From DATEHG01 sp041691295 (GTDB lineage: Bacteria > Gemmatimonadota > Gemmatimonadetes > Gemmatimonadales > GWC2-71-9), in contig JBEPVA010000046.1 in the NCBI GenBank assembly GCA_041691295.1, forward strand, positions 1 through 20,772: a DNA stretch of 20,772 bases, given 5' to 3'. A program made the translations under genes and the position numbers. Positions 13,792-20,772 of this stretch are shown here, piece after piece (positions within the stretch are counted from its first letter, which is position 1; each line of letters begins with the position of its first letter). The notes below the pieces were generated by a model. It had not been told where the DNA came from. It saw nothing but the letters and a program-made list of their open reading frames with translations, and searched no databases.

Positions 13792-14687
13792 GCGAGCCCA
13801 TCGCGTCCGTCCCTGCGCCTCGAAGCCCCTCCCGCCAGTTCCTGATTGGCCTGGGATGGTCGCTCCTGTTCTTCATCCTGGGCTACGTCGTCACGATCGC
13901 CCTCGCGATCGGCTACGCCCTGGTCTTCGGACCCGTAGGCGCCCGGCTATCGATCTTCAATCACAATGGGCCGGAGCCGCTGCTGGTCCAGGGAATCTGT
14001 TCCATCCTCGGGTTTGGCCTGGCCACCTGGATCATTGGAATCCGGGGCAACCGGCTGAGCCTGGTCGATCTGCGATGGAAGGGAGCGGTGTCTCGAGGTG
14101 CCGCATTCGGCGGTGGGCTGCTGATTGGCATCGCGCCGGCGCTGCTGGCCCTGGCGCTGGCCATGGCCGTCGGTGGCGCGCGGTTCGGCCCAGATGCCGG
14201 GGGCATCGCTGATTACTTGCGGCAGGTCGGCCTGACACTCCTTATCCTGGCGCCGGCCGCGCTGAGCGAAGAGATGGTGTTCAGGGAAGTGCCGCAGGTG
14301 CTGCTGTCGCGCTCGATGGGGCGATTCCGCGCGCTCATGCTCCTGTCGGTTCTGTTTGCCGCTGCCCATTTCAGGAATCCCGAGGTCGACCAGATCGCGC
14401 TGGCCAACATCGCGCTGGCGGGAGTCTTTCTCGGTGCCGCGTTCTACCTGCCCGGCGGGATCTGGACCGCGTTTGGCGCCCACCTGGGCTGGAACTTTAC
14501 CCTCGCCGCGGCGGATGCCCCGGTGAGCGGGCTGCCCTTCACGATTCCCTGGATCAACTACCTGCCCGGGGGGCCCCACTGGGTCACGGGCGGGGCCTTC
14601 GGGCCGGAGGGCGGGATGGTCGCCAGTGTCTCGATTGCAGTCGGGCTGACGTGGGTCATTCGCCGCATTCGTCGGGAGGACGCGTGA
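13788..14687 (+). CDS. CPBP-family intramembrane glutamic/metallo-protease
   Basis: A 299-aa polytopic membrane protein of the CPBP (Abi/CAAX protease Rce1-like) family. Motif 1 is SEEMVFRE (E161, E162, R166), motif 2 AAAHF (H194) and motif 3 AHLGWNFTLA (H232, N236); these are the expected catalytic positions in the membrane. An N-terminal cytoplasmic tail of about 15 residues precedes the first helix. The ATG overlaps the bioY stop by 4 bp, and its own stop overlaps the HBD start (GTGA). Bacterial CPBP members have varied roles, such as processing or immunity against self-made peptides; the substrate here is unknown. The operon position between bioY and HBD gives no direct clue. Confidence 0.88.
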   Translation: MSEPIASVPAPRSPSRQFLIGLGWSLLFFILGYVVTIALAIGYALVFGPVGARLSIFNHNGPEPLLVQGICSILGFGLATWIIGIRGNRLSLVDLRWKGAVSRGAAFGGGLLIGIAPALLALALAMAVGGARFGPDAGGIADYLRQVGLTLLILAPAALSEEMVFREVPQVLLSRSMGRFRALMLLSVLFAAAHFRNPEVDQIALANIALAGVFLGAAFYLPGGIWTAFGAHLGWNFTLAAADAPVSGLPFTIPWINYLPGGPHWVTGGAFGPEGGMVASVSIAVGLTWVIRRIRREDA

Positions 14688-15526
14688 ACAAGGTCGTAGT
14701 GGTGGGCGCTGGAACGATGGGCAACGGAATTGCGCAGGTGTTCGCGTCCCACGGTGCCACCGTGCGAATGGTCGACCGCTCGGCCGACGCGCTCCAGCGT
14801 GGACTCGATGCCATGAAGGGCAGTCTGGCCCGGGTGGTCAAGAAGGGCGGGTTGAGCGCCGAACAGGCCGCTGAAGTCATTGGCCGGGTGGAGCTCACCA
14901 GTGACCTGTCCAACATCGGCGATCCCGATCTGGTGGTCGAGGCGGTCAGCGAGCAGCCGGCGCTCAAGTTTGAGTTGTTCGAGAGCTTCGAGGCGGCCTG
15001 CCCCCCCCAGACAATCCTGGCCTCCAACACCAGCTCGATCTCGATCACCGAACTCGCGTCCCACACCAGGCGCCCCGACCGGGTGATCGGAATGCATTTC
15101 ATGAACCCGGTTCCGGTGATGAAGCTGGTCGAGATCGTTCGAGGCCAGGCCACCAGTGATGACACGACTGCCGCGGTGATGGAGATATCCAGGACGCTGG
15201 GCAAGACGCCGGTGGTGGTCAACGACTATCCCGGCTTCGTGGCCAACCGGATCCTGATGCCGATGATCAACGAGGCGGTGTTCTGCCTGATGGAGAACGT
15301 TGCCTCGGCCGAGTCGATCGACACCGTGATGAAACTGGGGATGGCGCATCCGATGGGCCCGCTGGCGCTGGCCGACCTGATCGGCCTCGACACCTGCCTC
15401 TCGATCATGGAAGTGCTGCACCACGGCCTCGGCGATGACAAGTACCGGCCCTGTCCGCTGCTTCGGCGGATGGTGGCGGCGGGCGAACTTGGCAAGAAGT
15501 CGGGCAAGGGCTTCTACAGCTATTGA
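14684..15526 (+). CDS. 3-hydroxybutyryl-CoA dehydrogenase
   Basis: A 280-aa NAD(P)-dependent dehydrogenase of the HBD/PaaH family. The Rossmann motif GAGTMGNG is at 8-15. Active-site residues are S117 (NTSSIS), H138 (GMHFMNPVP) and E150 (KLVEIVRG), with the NDYPGFVANRIL segment leading into the dimerising C-terminal domain. The length is normal. The GTG at 14684 follows GGAGG at good spacing and overlaps the CPBP stop by 4 bp; an in-frame ATG at 14651 lies inside the CPBP gene and is less likely. It converts acetoacetyl-CoA to 3-hydroxybutyryl-CoA, pairing with the thiolase at 12071. No crotonase or PHA synthase is present. Confidence 0.94.
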   Translation: MNKVVVVGAGTMGNGIAQVFASHGATVRMVDRSADALQRGLDAMKGSLARVVKKGGLSAEQAAEVIGRVELTSDLSNIGDPDLVVEAVSEQPALKFELFESFEAACPPQTILASNTSSISITELASHTRRPDRVIGMHFMNPVPVMKLVEIVRGQATSDDTTAAVMEISRTLGKTPVVVNDYPGFVANRILMPMINEAVFCLMENVASAESIDTVMKLGMAHPMGPLALADLIGLDTCLSIMEVLHHGLGDDKYRPCPLLRRMVAAGELGKKSGKGFYSY

Positions 15527-15527
15527 A

Positions 15528-15588
15528 GGATTGCCGGATTGGGGAAGCACATCGGAATCCTGACTCGCTCCCCCAAATCCATCAATCC
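15528..15588 (+). other. Long imperfect hairpin between HBD and LeuDH genes
   Basis: Starting 2 bp after the HBD stop, GGATTG (15528-15533) pairs with CAATCC (15583-15588), GGATT with AATCC, GGGG with CCCC and AGC with GCT, around an 18-nt loop. No T-run follows. It may protect the 3' end of the operon mRNA or terminate weakly. Confidence 0.5.
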
Positions 15589-15626
15589 GAAAATGAAAAC
15601 ACCTACTCCAGGGAAAACGGAACACC

Positions 15627-16676
15627 ATGGATCTCTTCCAGACCATCTCGACCATGGGCCACGAGCAGATCGTGTTCGGATACGATGCCTCGTGCGGCTA
15701 TCGCGGCATCGTGGCCATCCACGACACCAGGCTGGGCCCCGCGCTCGGCGGCACCCGGTTCTGGCAATACGGGTCGAGTGAGGAGGCCACGATCGACGCG
15801 CTGCGTCTAGCCCGGGGGATGACTTACAAGTCGGCCGTGGCGGGGCTCAACCTCGGCGGTGGCAAATCGGTGATCATCGGCGATAACAAGCGGGTCGATC
15901 GGGAAGCACTGTTCCGGGCCCACGGCCGGCTGATCGAAACCCTGGGTGGCCGCTACATCACGGCCGAGGATATCGGGACCTCGCCGGCGGACATGGAGTA
16001 CGTCCGGATGGAAACCACCCATGTGGCCGGGCTGCATGGCCGCTCCGGCGATCCCTCGCCGGTTACGGCCTACGGTGTCTACGTCGGGATGAAGGCGACG
16101 GCCAAGGTCCGCTGGGGCACAGACAGCCTCAAGGACAAGACGATCCTGATCCAGGGCTGCGGCAATGTGGCCCGGCATCTGTGTGACCATCTGCACACCG
16201 AAGGTGCCAGGCTGATCGTCACTGACATCGACAGCGCCAAGGCCAAGCGGATTGTCGAGGCCACCGGTGCCAGGGCAGTCGGCCCTGACGAGATCTACGA
16301 CCAGCCGGCCGACATCTATTCTCCCAATGCCATGGGTGCCACCGTCAACGACGACACCCTGCGGCGGTTGAAGGTCGAGGTCATTGCCGGCGGGGCCAAC
16401 AACCAGCTGGCCGAGGCGCGTCACGGCGATGCCCTCGAGCAGCAGGGAATGACCTACGCCCCGGATTACGTCATCAATGGCGGCGGGGTGATCAACGTCT
16501 ATGGCGAATTGCTCAACTGGGACCTCGACCGGGCCAAGCGCAAGGCGGCCCAGATCTACGATACCCTGCTGACCATCTACGAGATTGCCAGGAAGCAGGT
16601 GATTCCCAGCTACCAGGCGGCCGATCACATGGCGGAGCAGCGGATCGGGGCGGTAGCCGGGCTGCGGAAGCTGTAA
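15627..16676 (+). CDS. Leucine dehydrogenase (Glu/Leu/Phe/Val dehydrogenase family)
   Basis: A 349-aa NAD-dependent amino-acid dehydrogenase. K68 in MTYKSAVAGL and K80 in LGGGKSV match the substrate-binding and catalytic lysines of Bacillus leucine dehydrogenase, even in numbering. The dinucleotide-binding motif is GCGNVARHL (near 179-187), and NAMGATVNDDTL and GGANNQLA follow as in the family. The length fits leucine or valine dehydrogenase rather than glutamate dehydrogenase (over 400 aa). It deaminates branched-chain amino acids to 2-oxo acids, whose acyl-CoA products could feed the thiolase/HBD steps upstream. It lies 100 bp after HBD, separated by a hairpin, and has only a weak ribosome binding site (AGGGAAAA). 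Confidence 0.92.
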   Translation: MDLFQTISTMGHEQIVFGYDASCGYRGIVAIHDTRLGPALGGTRFWQYGSSEEATIDALRLARGMTYKSAVAGLNLGGGKSVIIGDNKRVDREALFRAHGRLIETLGGRYITAEDIGTSPADMEYVRMETTHVAGLHGRSGDPSPVTAYGVYVGMKATAKVRWGTDSLKDKTILIQGCGNVARHLCDHLHTEGARLIVTDIDSAKAKRIVEATGARAVGPDEIYDQPADIYSPNAMGATVNDDTLRRLKVEVIAGGANNQLAEARHGDALEQQGMTYAPDYVINGGGVINVYGELLNWDLDRAKRKAAQIYDTLLTIYEIARKQVIPSYQAADHMAEQRIGAVAGLRKL

Positions 16677-16727
16677 ATGCCTGGCACTACCGGGGATTCA
16701 TCAATTTGCATATTTATTCAACCGTGA

Positions 16728-17177
16728 ATGATGCCAATGCCTGAGCCGATCCCGATCGCCGCGGACCACGCCGGCTTTGCCCTGAAGCAGCGGCTGGTGG
16801 CGGAGCTTCGGACGCTGGGATATGAGCCCATGGATCTGGGCACCCACTCGACGGACTCGACCGATTATCCGGACTATGCCCATCCGGTGGCTGCACTGGT
16901 CGAGCACGGTGAAGCCCGGCGCGGGGTGCTGCTCTGCGGCACCGGACTCGGGATGGCCTACGCGGCCAATCGACATCACGGAGTGAGGGCGGCCGTGGCA
17001 TGGTCTCCCGAGATTGCCAGGCTGGCCCGTCAGCACAACGACGCCAACGTGCTGGTGCTGCCGGCCCGGTTCGTGACCGAGCCGGAAGGGGTGGAGATCC
17101 TCCGGGCCTGGCTCGATACCCCATTTGAAGGCGGGCGCCACGCCCGCCGTATCCAGAAAATCGAGGACGACAGATGA
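16728..17177 (+). CDS. rpiB: Ribose-5-phosphate isomerase B
   Basis: A 149-aa RpiB/LacAB-family isomerase interconverting ribose-5-phosphate and ribulose-5-phosphate. AADHAGFALK (11-20) is the phosphate/substrate loop, DYPDYA follows at about 47-52, and Cys70 in LLCGTGLGMAYAANR is the catalytic cysteine. Three ATG codons (16728, 16731, 16737) compete and none has a strong Shine-Dalgarno sequence; an AT-rich stretch (TTTGCATATTTATTC) just upstream may be the promoter, so the mRNA leader would be very short. The stop overlaps the glyA start (ATGA). It links the pentose phosphate route with one-carbon metabolism only through this pairing. Confidence 0.92.
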   Translation: MMPMPEPIPIAADHAGFALKQRLVAELRTLGYEPMDLGTHSTDSTDYPDYAHPVAALVEHGEARRGVLLCGTGLGMAYAANRHHGVRAAVAWSPEIARLARQHNDANVLVLPARFVTEPEGVEILRAWLDTPFEGGRHARRIQKIEDDR

Positions 17178-18433
17178 CGCTGGACCACAACGCTTCCCTG
17201 CGCCAGGCTGATCCGGTGATTGCCGGGCTGATCGACCAGGAACTGTTCCGGCAGCGGCATGGGCTCGAATTGATTGCCAGCGAGAACTTTGCCAGCCGGG
17301 CAGTCATCGACGCCATGGGCACTCCGCTGACCAACAAGTACGCCGAGGGCTATCCGGGAAAGCGCTATTACGGCGGCTGTGAGGTAGTGGACAAGGTCGA
17401 ACAACTGGCCATTGACCGGGCCAAGCAGCTGTTCGGGTCGGAGCACGCCAACGTACAGCCGCATTCCGGTGCCCAGGCCAACTTCGCGGCCTTCATGGCG
17501 CTGATTCCGGTCGGCGAGAAGATCATGGGAATGTCGCTGCCGCATGGCGGCCATCTGTCCCACGGCGCCTCGGTCAACCACAGCGGGGCGGTGTGGAAGG
17601 CCACGCATTACGGGGTCAATCCGGACACCGGCCGGATCGATTACGACCAGCTGCGCGAGCAGGTCAAGACCGACCGGCCGAAGCTGCTGATCGCGGGCGG
17701 CAGCGCCTATGCGCGGATCATCGATTTCGCCGCCTTCCGCGCCATCGCCGATGAAGTTGGCGCCTTTCTGCTGGTCGATATGGCCCATTTCGCGGGGCTG
17801 GTGGCCGCAGGGCTCTACCCCTCGCCGGTACCGCATGCCCACATGGTCACCAGCACCACCCACAAGACGCTGCGCGGCCCGCGGGCCGGGATCATTTTGT
17901 GCGGCGCCGAGCATGCCAAGGCCGTGGACAAGTCGGTCTTTCCCGGTACTCAGGGCGGCCCGCTGGAACATGTCATTGCGGCCAAAGCTGTCGCCTTTGC
18001 CGAGGCACTGACTCCGGACTTCAAGCGCTACGGAAAGCAGGTCATTGCCAATGCCAGGATGCTGGCCGAGTCGCTGATCGGCTGCGGGTTCAACATTGTT
18101 TCCGGCGGTACCGATACTCACCTCATGCTGGTGGACCTCCGGCCCAAGAACCTGACCGGCAAGGTCGCCGAGGCGCTGCTGGGCAAGGCCGGGATCACGG
18201 TCAACAAGAACACGATCCCCAACGATCCGCAGTCGCCGTTTGTCACCAGCGGGATCAGGCTGGGCACGCCAGCGCTGACCACCCGGGGAATGGGAACCGG
18301 CGAGATGAAGCGGGTGGCCGAGCTGATCGACCGGGTGCTGACCAAGGGCGACGACGAGACCGCTGCCCGGGTCAAGCAGGAGGTCGAGGAACTGACCGCC
18401 CGATTCCCGCTCTATCAGGGCGCCAAAGCTTGA
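17174..18433 (+). CDS. glyA: Serine hydroxymethyltransferase
   Basis: A 419-aa PLP enzyme making glycine and 5,10-methylene-THF from serine and THF. The PLP lysine is K231 in TSTTHKTLRGPRAG. Other marks are LIASENFAS (33-41), NKYAEGYPGKRYYGG (54-68), HANVQPHSGAQAN and LLVDMAHFAGLVAAG. The length is standard for bacterial GlyA. The ATG overlaps the rpiB stop by 4 bp, so the two are co-translated. Downstream, a short hairpin (CCGGC/GCCGG at 18434-18448, flanked by AAGCT/AGCTT) follows the stop at once, without a T-run. Complete, with no unusual residues noticed. Confidence 0.97.
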   Translation: MTLDHNASLRQADPVIAGLIDQELFRQRHGLELIASENFASRAVIDAMGTPLTNKYAEGYPGKRYYGGCEVVDKVEQLAIDRAKQLFGSEHANVQPHSGAQANFAAFMALIPVGEKIMGMSLPHGGHLSHGASVNHSGAVWKATHYGVNPDTGRIDYDQLREQVKTDRPKLLIAGGSAYARIIDFAAFRAIADEVGAFLLVDMAHFAGLVAAGLYPSPVPHAHMVTSTTHKTLRGPRAGIILCGAEHAKAVDKSVFPGTQGGPLEHVIAAKAVAFAEALTPDFKRYGKQVIANARMLAESLIGCGFNIVSGGTDTHLMLVDLRPKNLTGKVAEALLGKAGITVNKNTIPNDPQSPFVTSGIRLGTPALTTRGMGTGEMKRVAELIDRVLTKGDDETAARVKQEVEELTARFPLYQGAKA

Positions 18434-18494
18434 CCGGCTGCGCGCCGGGTCCTAGCTTCGCAGGCATGTCCTCGATGCGATACCGACCCGGCGG

Positions 18495-18881
18495 ATGAAC
18501 GAACTTCATTTTTCAGATTCGGTCCTGGCCCGCCTTCGTGGCTCCGATGAGGAGTACCACGAGCGGGCCTATCTTTTCGTGCTCGCCACTATCGAGTTTC
18601 TGCAGATCCGGCTCGAGGCCCGGCGCCATGTCAGTGGCCAGGAACTGGCCTGGGCCTGTCGCGATTTTGCGCTAGAGCGGTTTGGCCGGCTGGCCAGGCC
18701 GGTGCTCGAACACTGGGGTGTGCGGCGGACCGAGGATTTCGGCCGGATCGTGTATGCACTGGTAGAGGCGGGGCTGCTGGCGGCGCTGCCGACCGACCGG
18801 GAGGAAGAGTTCTCCGGGGTGTATGATTTCGATGAAGCGTTCAGCGTTCCCTATTCGTGGGGGGGCGTTGCGAGCAGCTGA
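18495..18881 (+). CDS. Minf_1886-family protein of unknown function
   Basis: A 128-aa soluble, mostly helical protein. The blocks RRHVSGQELAWACRDFALERFG (near 35-56), LEHWGVRRTEDFGRIVYALVEAGLL (near 70-95) and GVYDFDEAF (near 110-118) match my memory of the conserved Minf_1886 family seen in Verrucomicrobia, Planctomycetes and Gemmatimonadota. No catalytic motif is evident. The ATG at 18495 has only a weak GGCGG upstream. It stands between glyA and a zinc-ribbon gene, both on the same strand. The biochemical role is not known; its wide phylogenetic spread suggests a housekeeping function. Confidence 0.72.
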   Translation: MNELHFSDSVLARLRGSDEEYHERAYLFVLATIEFLQIRLEARRHVSGQELAWACRDFALERFGRLARPVLEHWGVRRTEDFGRIVYALVEAGLLAALPTDREEEFSGVYDFDEAFSVPYSWGGVASS

Positions 18882-18908
18882 ACCGGACCATGATGGGAGG
18901 AGGGGAGT

Positions 18909-19103
18909 ATGGAAGCAAAAGACTGGCCGGCCTGTCGAAAATGCGGCCAAGGATCACTGATTCCGCTGTCTGATTACGGTCGCGAAGGCGCGCCGATCAC
19001 CTACAAGGCGTGGGTCTGCAACAATCCCGAGTGCGGCTTCAATCTTCGAATCGATAACGGCGAGATCTCCATCGGCAGGACGATCGGACCGAGCTTCAAG
19101 TAA
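18909..19103 (+). CDS. Small zinc-ribbon protein (64 aa)
   Basis: A 64-aa protein with C9-x2-C12 and C37-x4-C42, forming a likely zinc ribbon, and the segment YKAWVCNNPECGFNLRIDNG typical of small rubredoxin-like/zinc-ribbon proteins. A strong GGAGGAGGGGAG lies just before the ATG at 18909. It follows the Minf_1886-like gene by 27 bp and is probably in the same transcript. Function unknown; nucleic-acid or protein binding is possible from the fold, but nothing in the sequence decides. Confidence 0.75.
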   Translation: MEAKDWPACRKCGQGSLIPLSDYGREGAPITYKAWVCNNPECGFNLRIDNGEISIGRTIGPSFK

Positions 19104-19117
19104 AGGCAACAGCCAGC

Positions 19118-19166
19118 GGGGAACCGGGAACGTTACGCGTGTCCCGTTCCCCGTTGTCCGTTGCCC
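19118..19166. repeat. Array of seven heptamers forming a hairpin
   Basis: Seven 7-bp units run in exact register. Unit 1 is GGGGAAC and unit 5 is its exact reverse complement GTTCCCC; unit 2 is CGGGAAC, and units 6 and 7 (GTTGTCC, GTTGCCC) are variants of unit 5. The opposed halves fold into a hairpin (about 19117-19153). It fills the gap between the zinc-ribbon stop and the nnr start. Confidence 0.7.
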
Positions 19167-19173
19167 ATCTCCT

Positions 19174-20724
19174 ATGCCCATTTCCGTCATTTCCCCCTCG
19201 CAGGCTTCCGACTGGGACGCCCAGGCCGGCGGGCTTGGCATCTCCCTCGAAACCCTGATGGACGCGGCCGGCCGCGCCGTGGCCGTGGTCCTGGCTGAAC
19301 GCTGGCCTGATCGGGTGGGGCAGGGCGTGCTGATCGCGGCGGGGACCGGCAACAATGGCGGCGATGGCTGGGTGCTTGCCAGAGTGCTGCACCGGATCGG
19401 CGCGCCGGTCTGGGTCACCTGTCCTGCGGGCGAGCCGTCCCCACTCTGCCGGGTCATGGCAGAGCGGGCCCGGCGTGAAGGGGTACGTGAAGTGGCGCCG
19501 GACGGGCCCTGGCCCGGCGTGGCGCTCCTGGTCGATGCATTGCTCGGCACTGGCGCGCGGGGTGCGCCGCGGGCCCCGGTGCAGGCGCTGGTTGAGCGGA
19601 TCGGTGAACTGGCGCTGCCGGTGCTGGCGGTGGATGGTCCAACCGGACTCGACCTGCTCAATGGGGTTTCTCACGGTCAGCCGGTGCAGGCGGAGGTCAC
19701 CGTGACCTTTGGCGGCGTCCGCCGCGGTCACCTGCTGGCCCGCGACGAGGTCGGCGACATCGTCGTGGTCGATGTCGGACATCCGCCAGCGCAATCGGAA
19801 TGGCCGATGCTGGTCACTGACGAATTGGCCGCCAGCAAGATCGCGAGGCTGGCCGGTTCTGCCCACAAGGGGGATCGTGGCCGGGTAGTGGTGGTCGGTG
19901 GTGATCCTGCCATGGTCGGTGCACTGCGCTTTGCCTGCCGGGCCGCCTTTGGCGCCGGCGCCGGGCTGGTTCATGCCGTGGCCCCCGAGGCCAGCATTGA
20001 AGTGCTGCGGGCCGCGGAGCCGGACGTGCAGACGCTGGGCCATTCACTTGAAGGCGAACTGTCGCCTTCGCTGGTGGAGCTACTTCAGCGCGCCGACTCA
20101 GTCGTCATCGGCCCCGGGTTGGGCCGGGCAGCCGGCCGTCGTCAGTTCGTGGCGGCGGTGCTCGCGCATGCCAAGGCTGCGGTGGTCGACGCTGATGCCC
20201 TGATGGTCAATGCCGGCGATCCCGGCCCGCTTGCCCGGGTGGCCAGCCGAATTCCGGTGGTGCTGACGCCACACGGCGGAGAGTTCCGGGCGCTGTTCCC
20301 GGCCCACGCCGGCACCCAGGAACTCGACCCCTGGTCGGCGGCCTCGGCCTCGAGCGCGGAGGTAAATGCCACGGTGCTGCTCAAGGGCGTGCCGAGTGTG
20401 GTGGGATATCGCGGTGCGGCACCGTACACCATTGCAGCGGGCAACCCGGGGCTGGCCACCGGCGGAAGCGGCGATCTGCTCAGTGGGTTCACCGGCGCCC
20501 TCCTGGCACAGGGACATGAGGCCCCGCTGGCCGCGGCGATGGCGGCGCAGGTGCTGGGGCGCGCGGCGGAGATCGGCGCCCGCCGCCAGACCGCCAGGGC
20601 GCTCCGCCCGATGGATGTCCTGGCCGCCCTGCCGGATCTCTGGAGAGCCTGGGAAGTTCGTCGCTCGACGCGGCCACTGCTCCATCCCCCGCGACTGCTC
20701 GAACTGCTCCGGCCCGCCGGCTGA
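19174..20724 (+). CDS. nnr: Bifunctional NAD(P)HX epimerase / ADP-dependent dehydratase
   Basis: A 516-aa fusion that repairs hydrated NADH and NADPH. The N-terminal YjeF_N half (1 to about 215) has LETLMDAAGRAVA and the nucleotide loop AAGTGNNGGDGW (56-67), giving the epimerase. The C-terminal YjeF_C half (about 225-500) has HKGDRGRVVVVGG, GAGLVHAV, VIGPGLG, TPHGGEFRALF and ATGGSGDLLSG, whose Asp is catalytic in the ADP-dependent dehydratase. Both halves look intact. The ATG at 19174 has no Shine-Dalgarno sequence because the heptamer array lies directly before it. It ends 4 bp before the next gene. Confidence 0.94.
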   Translation: MPISVISPSQASDWDAQAGGLGISLETLMDAAGRAVAVVLAERWPDRVGQGVLIAAGTGNNGGDGWVLARVLHRIGAPVWVTCPAGEPSPLCRVMAERARREGVREVAPDGPWPGVALLVDALLGTGARGAPRAPVQALVERIGELALPVLAVDGPTGLDLLNGVSHGQPVQAEVTVTFGGVRRGHLLARDEVGDIVVVDVGHPPAQSEWPMLVTDELAASKIARLAGSAHKGDRGRVVVVGGDPAMVGALRFACRAAFGAGAGLVHAVAPEASIEVLRAAEPDVQTLGHSLEGELSPSLVELLQRADSVVIGPGLGRAAGRRQFVAAVLAHAKAAVVDADALMVNAGDPGPLARVASRIPVVLTPHGGEFRALFPAHAGTQELDPWSAASASSAEVNATVLLKGVPSVVGYRGAAPYTIAAGNPGLATGGSGDLLSGFTGALLAQGHEAPLAAAMAAQVLGRAAEIGARRQTARALRPMDVLAALPDLWRAWEVRRSTRPLLHPPRLLELLRPAG

Positions 20725-20728
20725 GTCG

Positions 20729-20772
20729 ATGCGCATTCGAGTCATCCTGCGGCTGACCGCACTGTTCGGACT
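20729..20772 (+). CDS. 5' end of a probable membrane protein (cut by window edge)
   Basis: An ATG 4 bp after the nnr stop opens a frame to the window edge (MRIRVILRLTALFG). A short basic start leading into a hydrophobic segment suggests a membrane protein; TrkH-type potassium transporters begin similarly, but 14 residues are too few to assign. The close spacing supports translation as the next operon gene. Confidence 0.45.
   Translation, partial: MRIRVILRLTALFG

Noticed and set aside
17030..18121. Minus-strand open frame opposite rpiB-glyA (363 codons)
   Set aside because: Antisense shadow of two complete housekeeping genes, with the same compositional bias.
18466..18498. Ten-codon frame (MSSMRYRPGG) whose stop overlaps the next ATG
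   Set aside because: Too short, no ribosome binding site; a 4-bp overlap alone is weak evidence.
1..20772. tRNA, rRNA, CRISPR array, insertion sequence, attachment site
   Set aside because: Looked for, in particular a tRNA(Sec) near selA and direct repeats with spacers; nothing supportable was seen by eye. A tRNAscan or repeat-finder run would be decisive.

Overview
The window is about 20.8 kb of dense, GC-rich bacterial chromosome. Gene content and protein style suggest a Gemmatimonadota-like organism: a lasso-type RiPP locus with an HPr-kinase-like gene, a Minf_1886-type small protein, leucine dehydrogenase, a CPBP protease beside BioY, and heavy use of 4-bp stop/start overlaps. This assignment is an inference; no rRNA, tRNA or other taxonomic marker is present.

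Region 1 (1-2648, minus strand) is the accessory part. Three short precursor genes (37, 40 and 40 codons) lie in tandem, each with a strong Shine-Dalgarno sequence and each followed by its own hairpin terminator. Downstream are an HPr-kinase/phosphorylase-like gene, a PqqD/RRE (B1) gene, a B2-type Cys-His leader peptidase and the first codons of another gene cut by the window edge. The precursor leaders carry the lasso recognition pattern with exact spacing (FxxPxL, then Thr 15 residues after the Phe). The predicted cores (14-17 aa, Gly-rich, basic, ending in Gly) contain no Asp or Glu, so the normal lasso isopeptide ring cannot form. This is the best candidate for an undescribed system.

Region 2 (2844-9278, minus strand) is a tightly packed housekeeping chain in the order BON-domain protein, valS, Ig-like lipoprotein, selA, gmhB-like HAD phosphatase. 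Neighbours overlap by 4 bp or are about 4 bp apart.

Region 3 (9374-11454, plus strand) starts divergently with an easily missed 53-aa single-pass membrane protein (GTG start), which overlaps thrS by 4 bp. A small GIY-YIG-like gene with degraded catalytic positions faces thrS.

Region 4 (12071-16676, plus strand) is a carbon-metabolism block: acetyl-CoA acetyltransferase, biotin transporter BioY, CPBP membrane protease and 3-hydroxybutyryl-CoA dehydrogenase, all overlapping, then leucine dehydrogenase. Thiolase, HBD and LeuDH fit branched-chain amino acid and short-chain acyl-CoA metabolism.

Region 5 (16728-20772, plus strand) holds rpiB-glyA (overlapping), a Minf_1886-like protein, a zinc-ribbon protein, the bifunctional NAD(P)HX repair enzyme Nnr and the start of a further gene cut by the right edge. 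Two intergenic gaps carry degenerate heptanucleotide arrays. No gene-free stretch longer than 300 bp exists. No CRISPR, IS element, tRNA or rRNA was seen.
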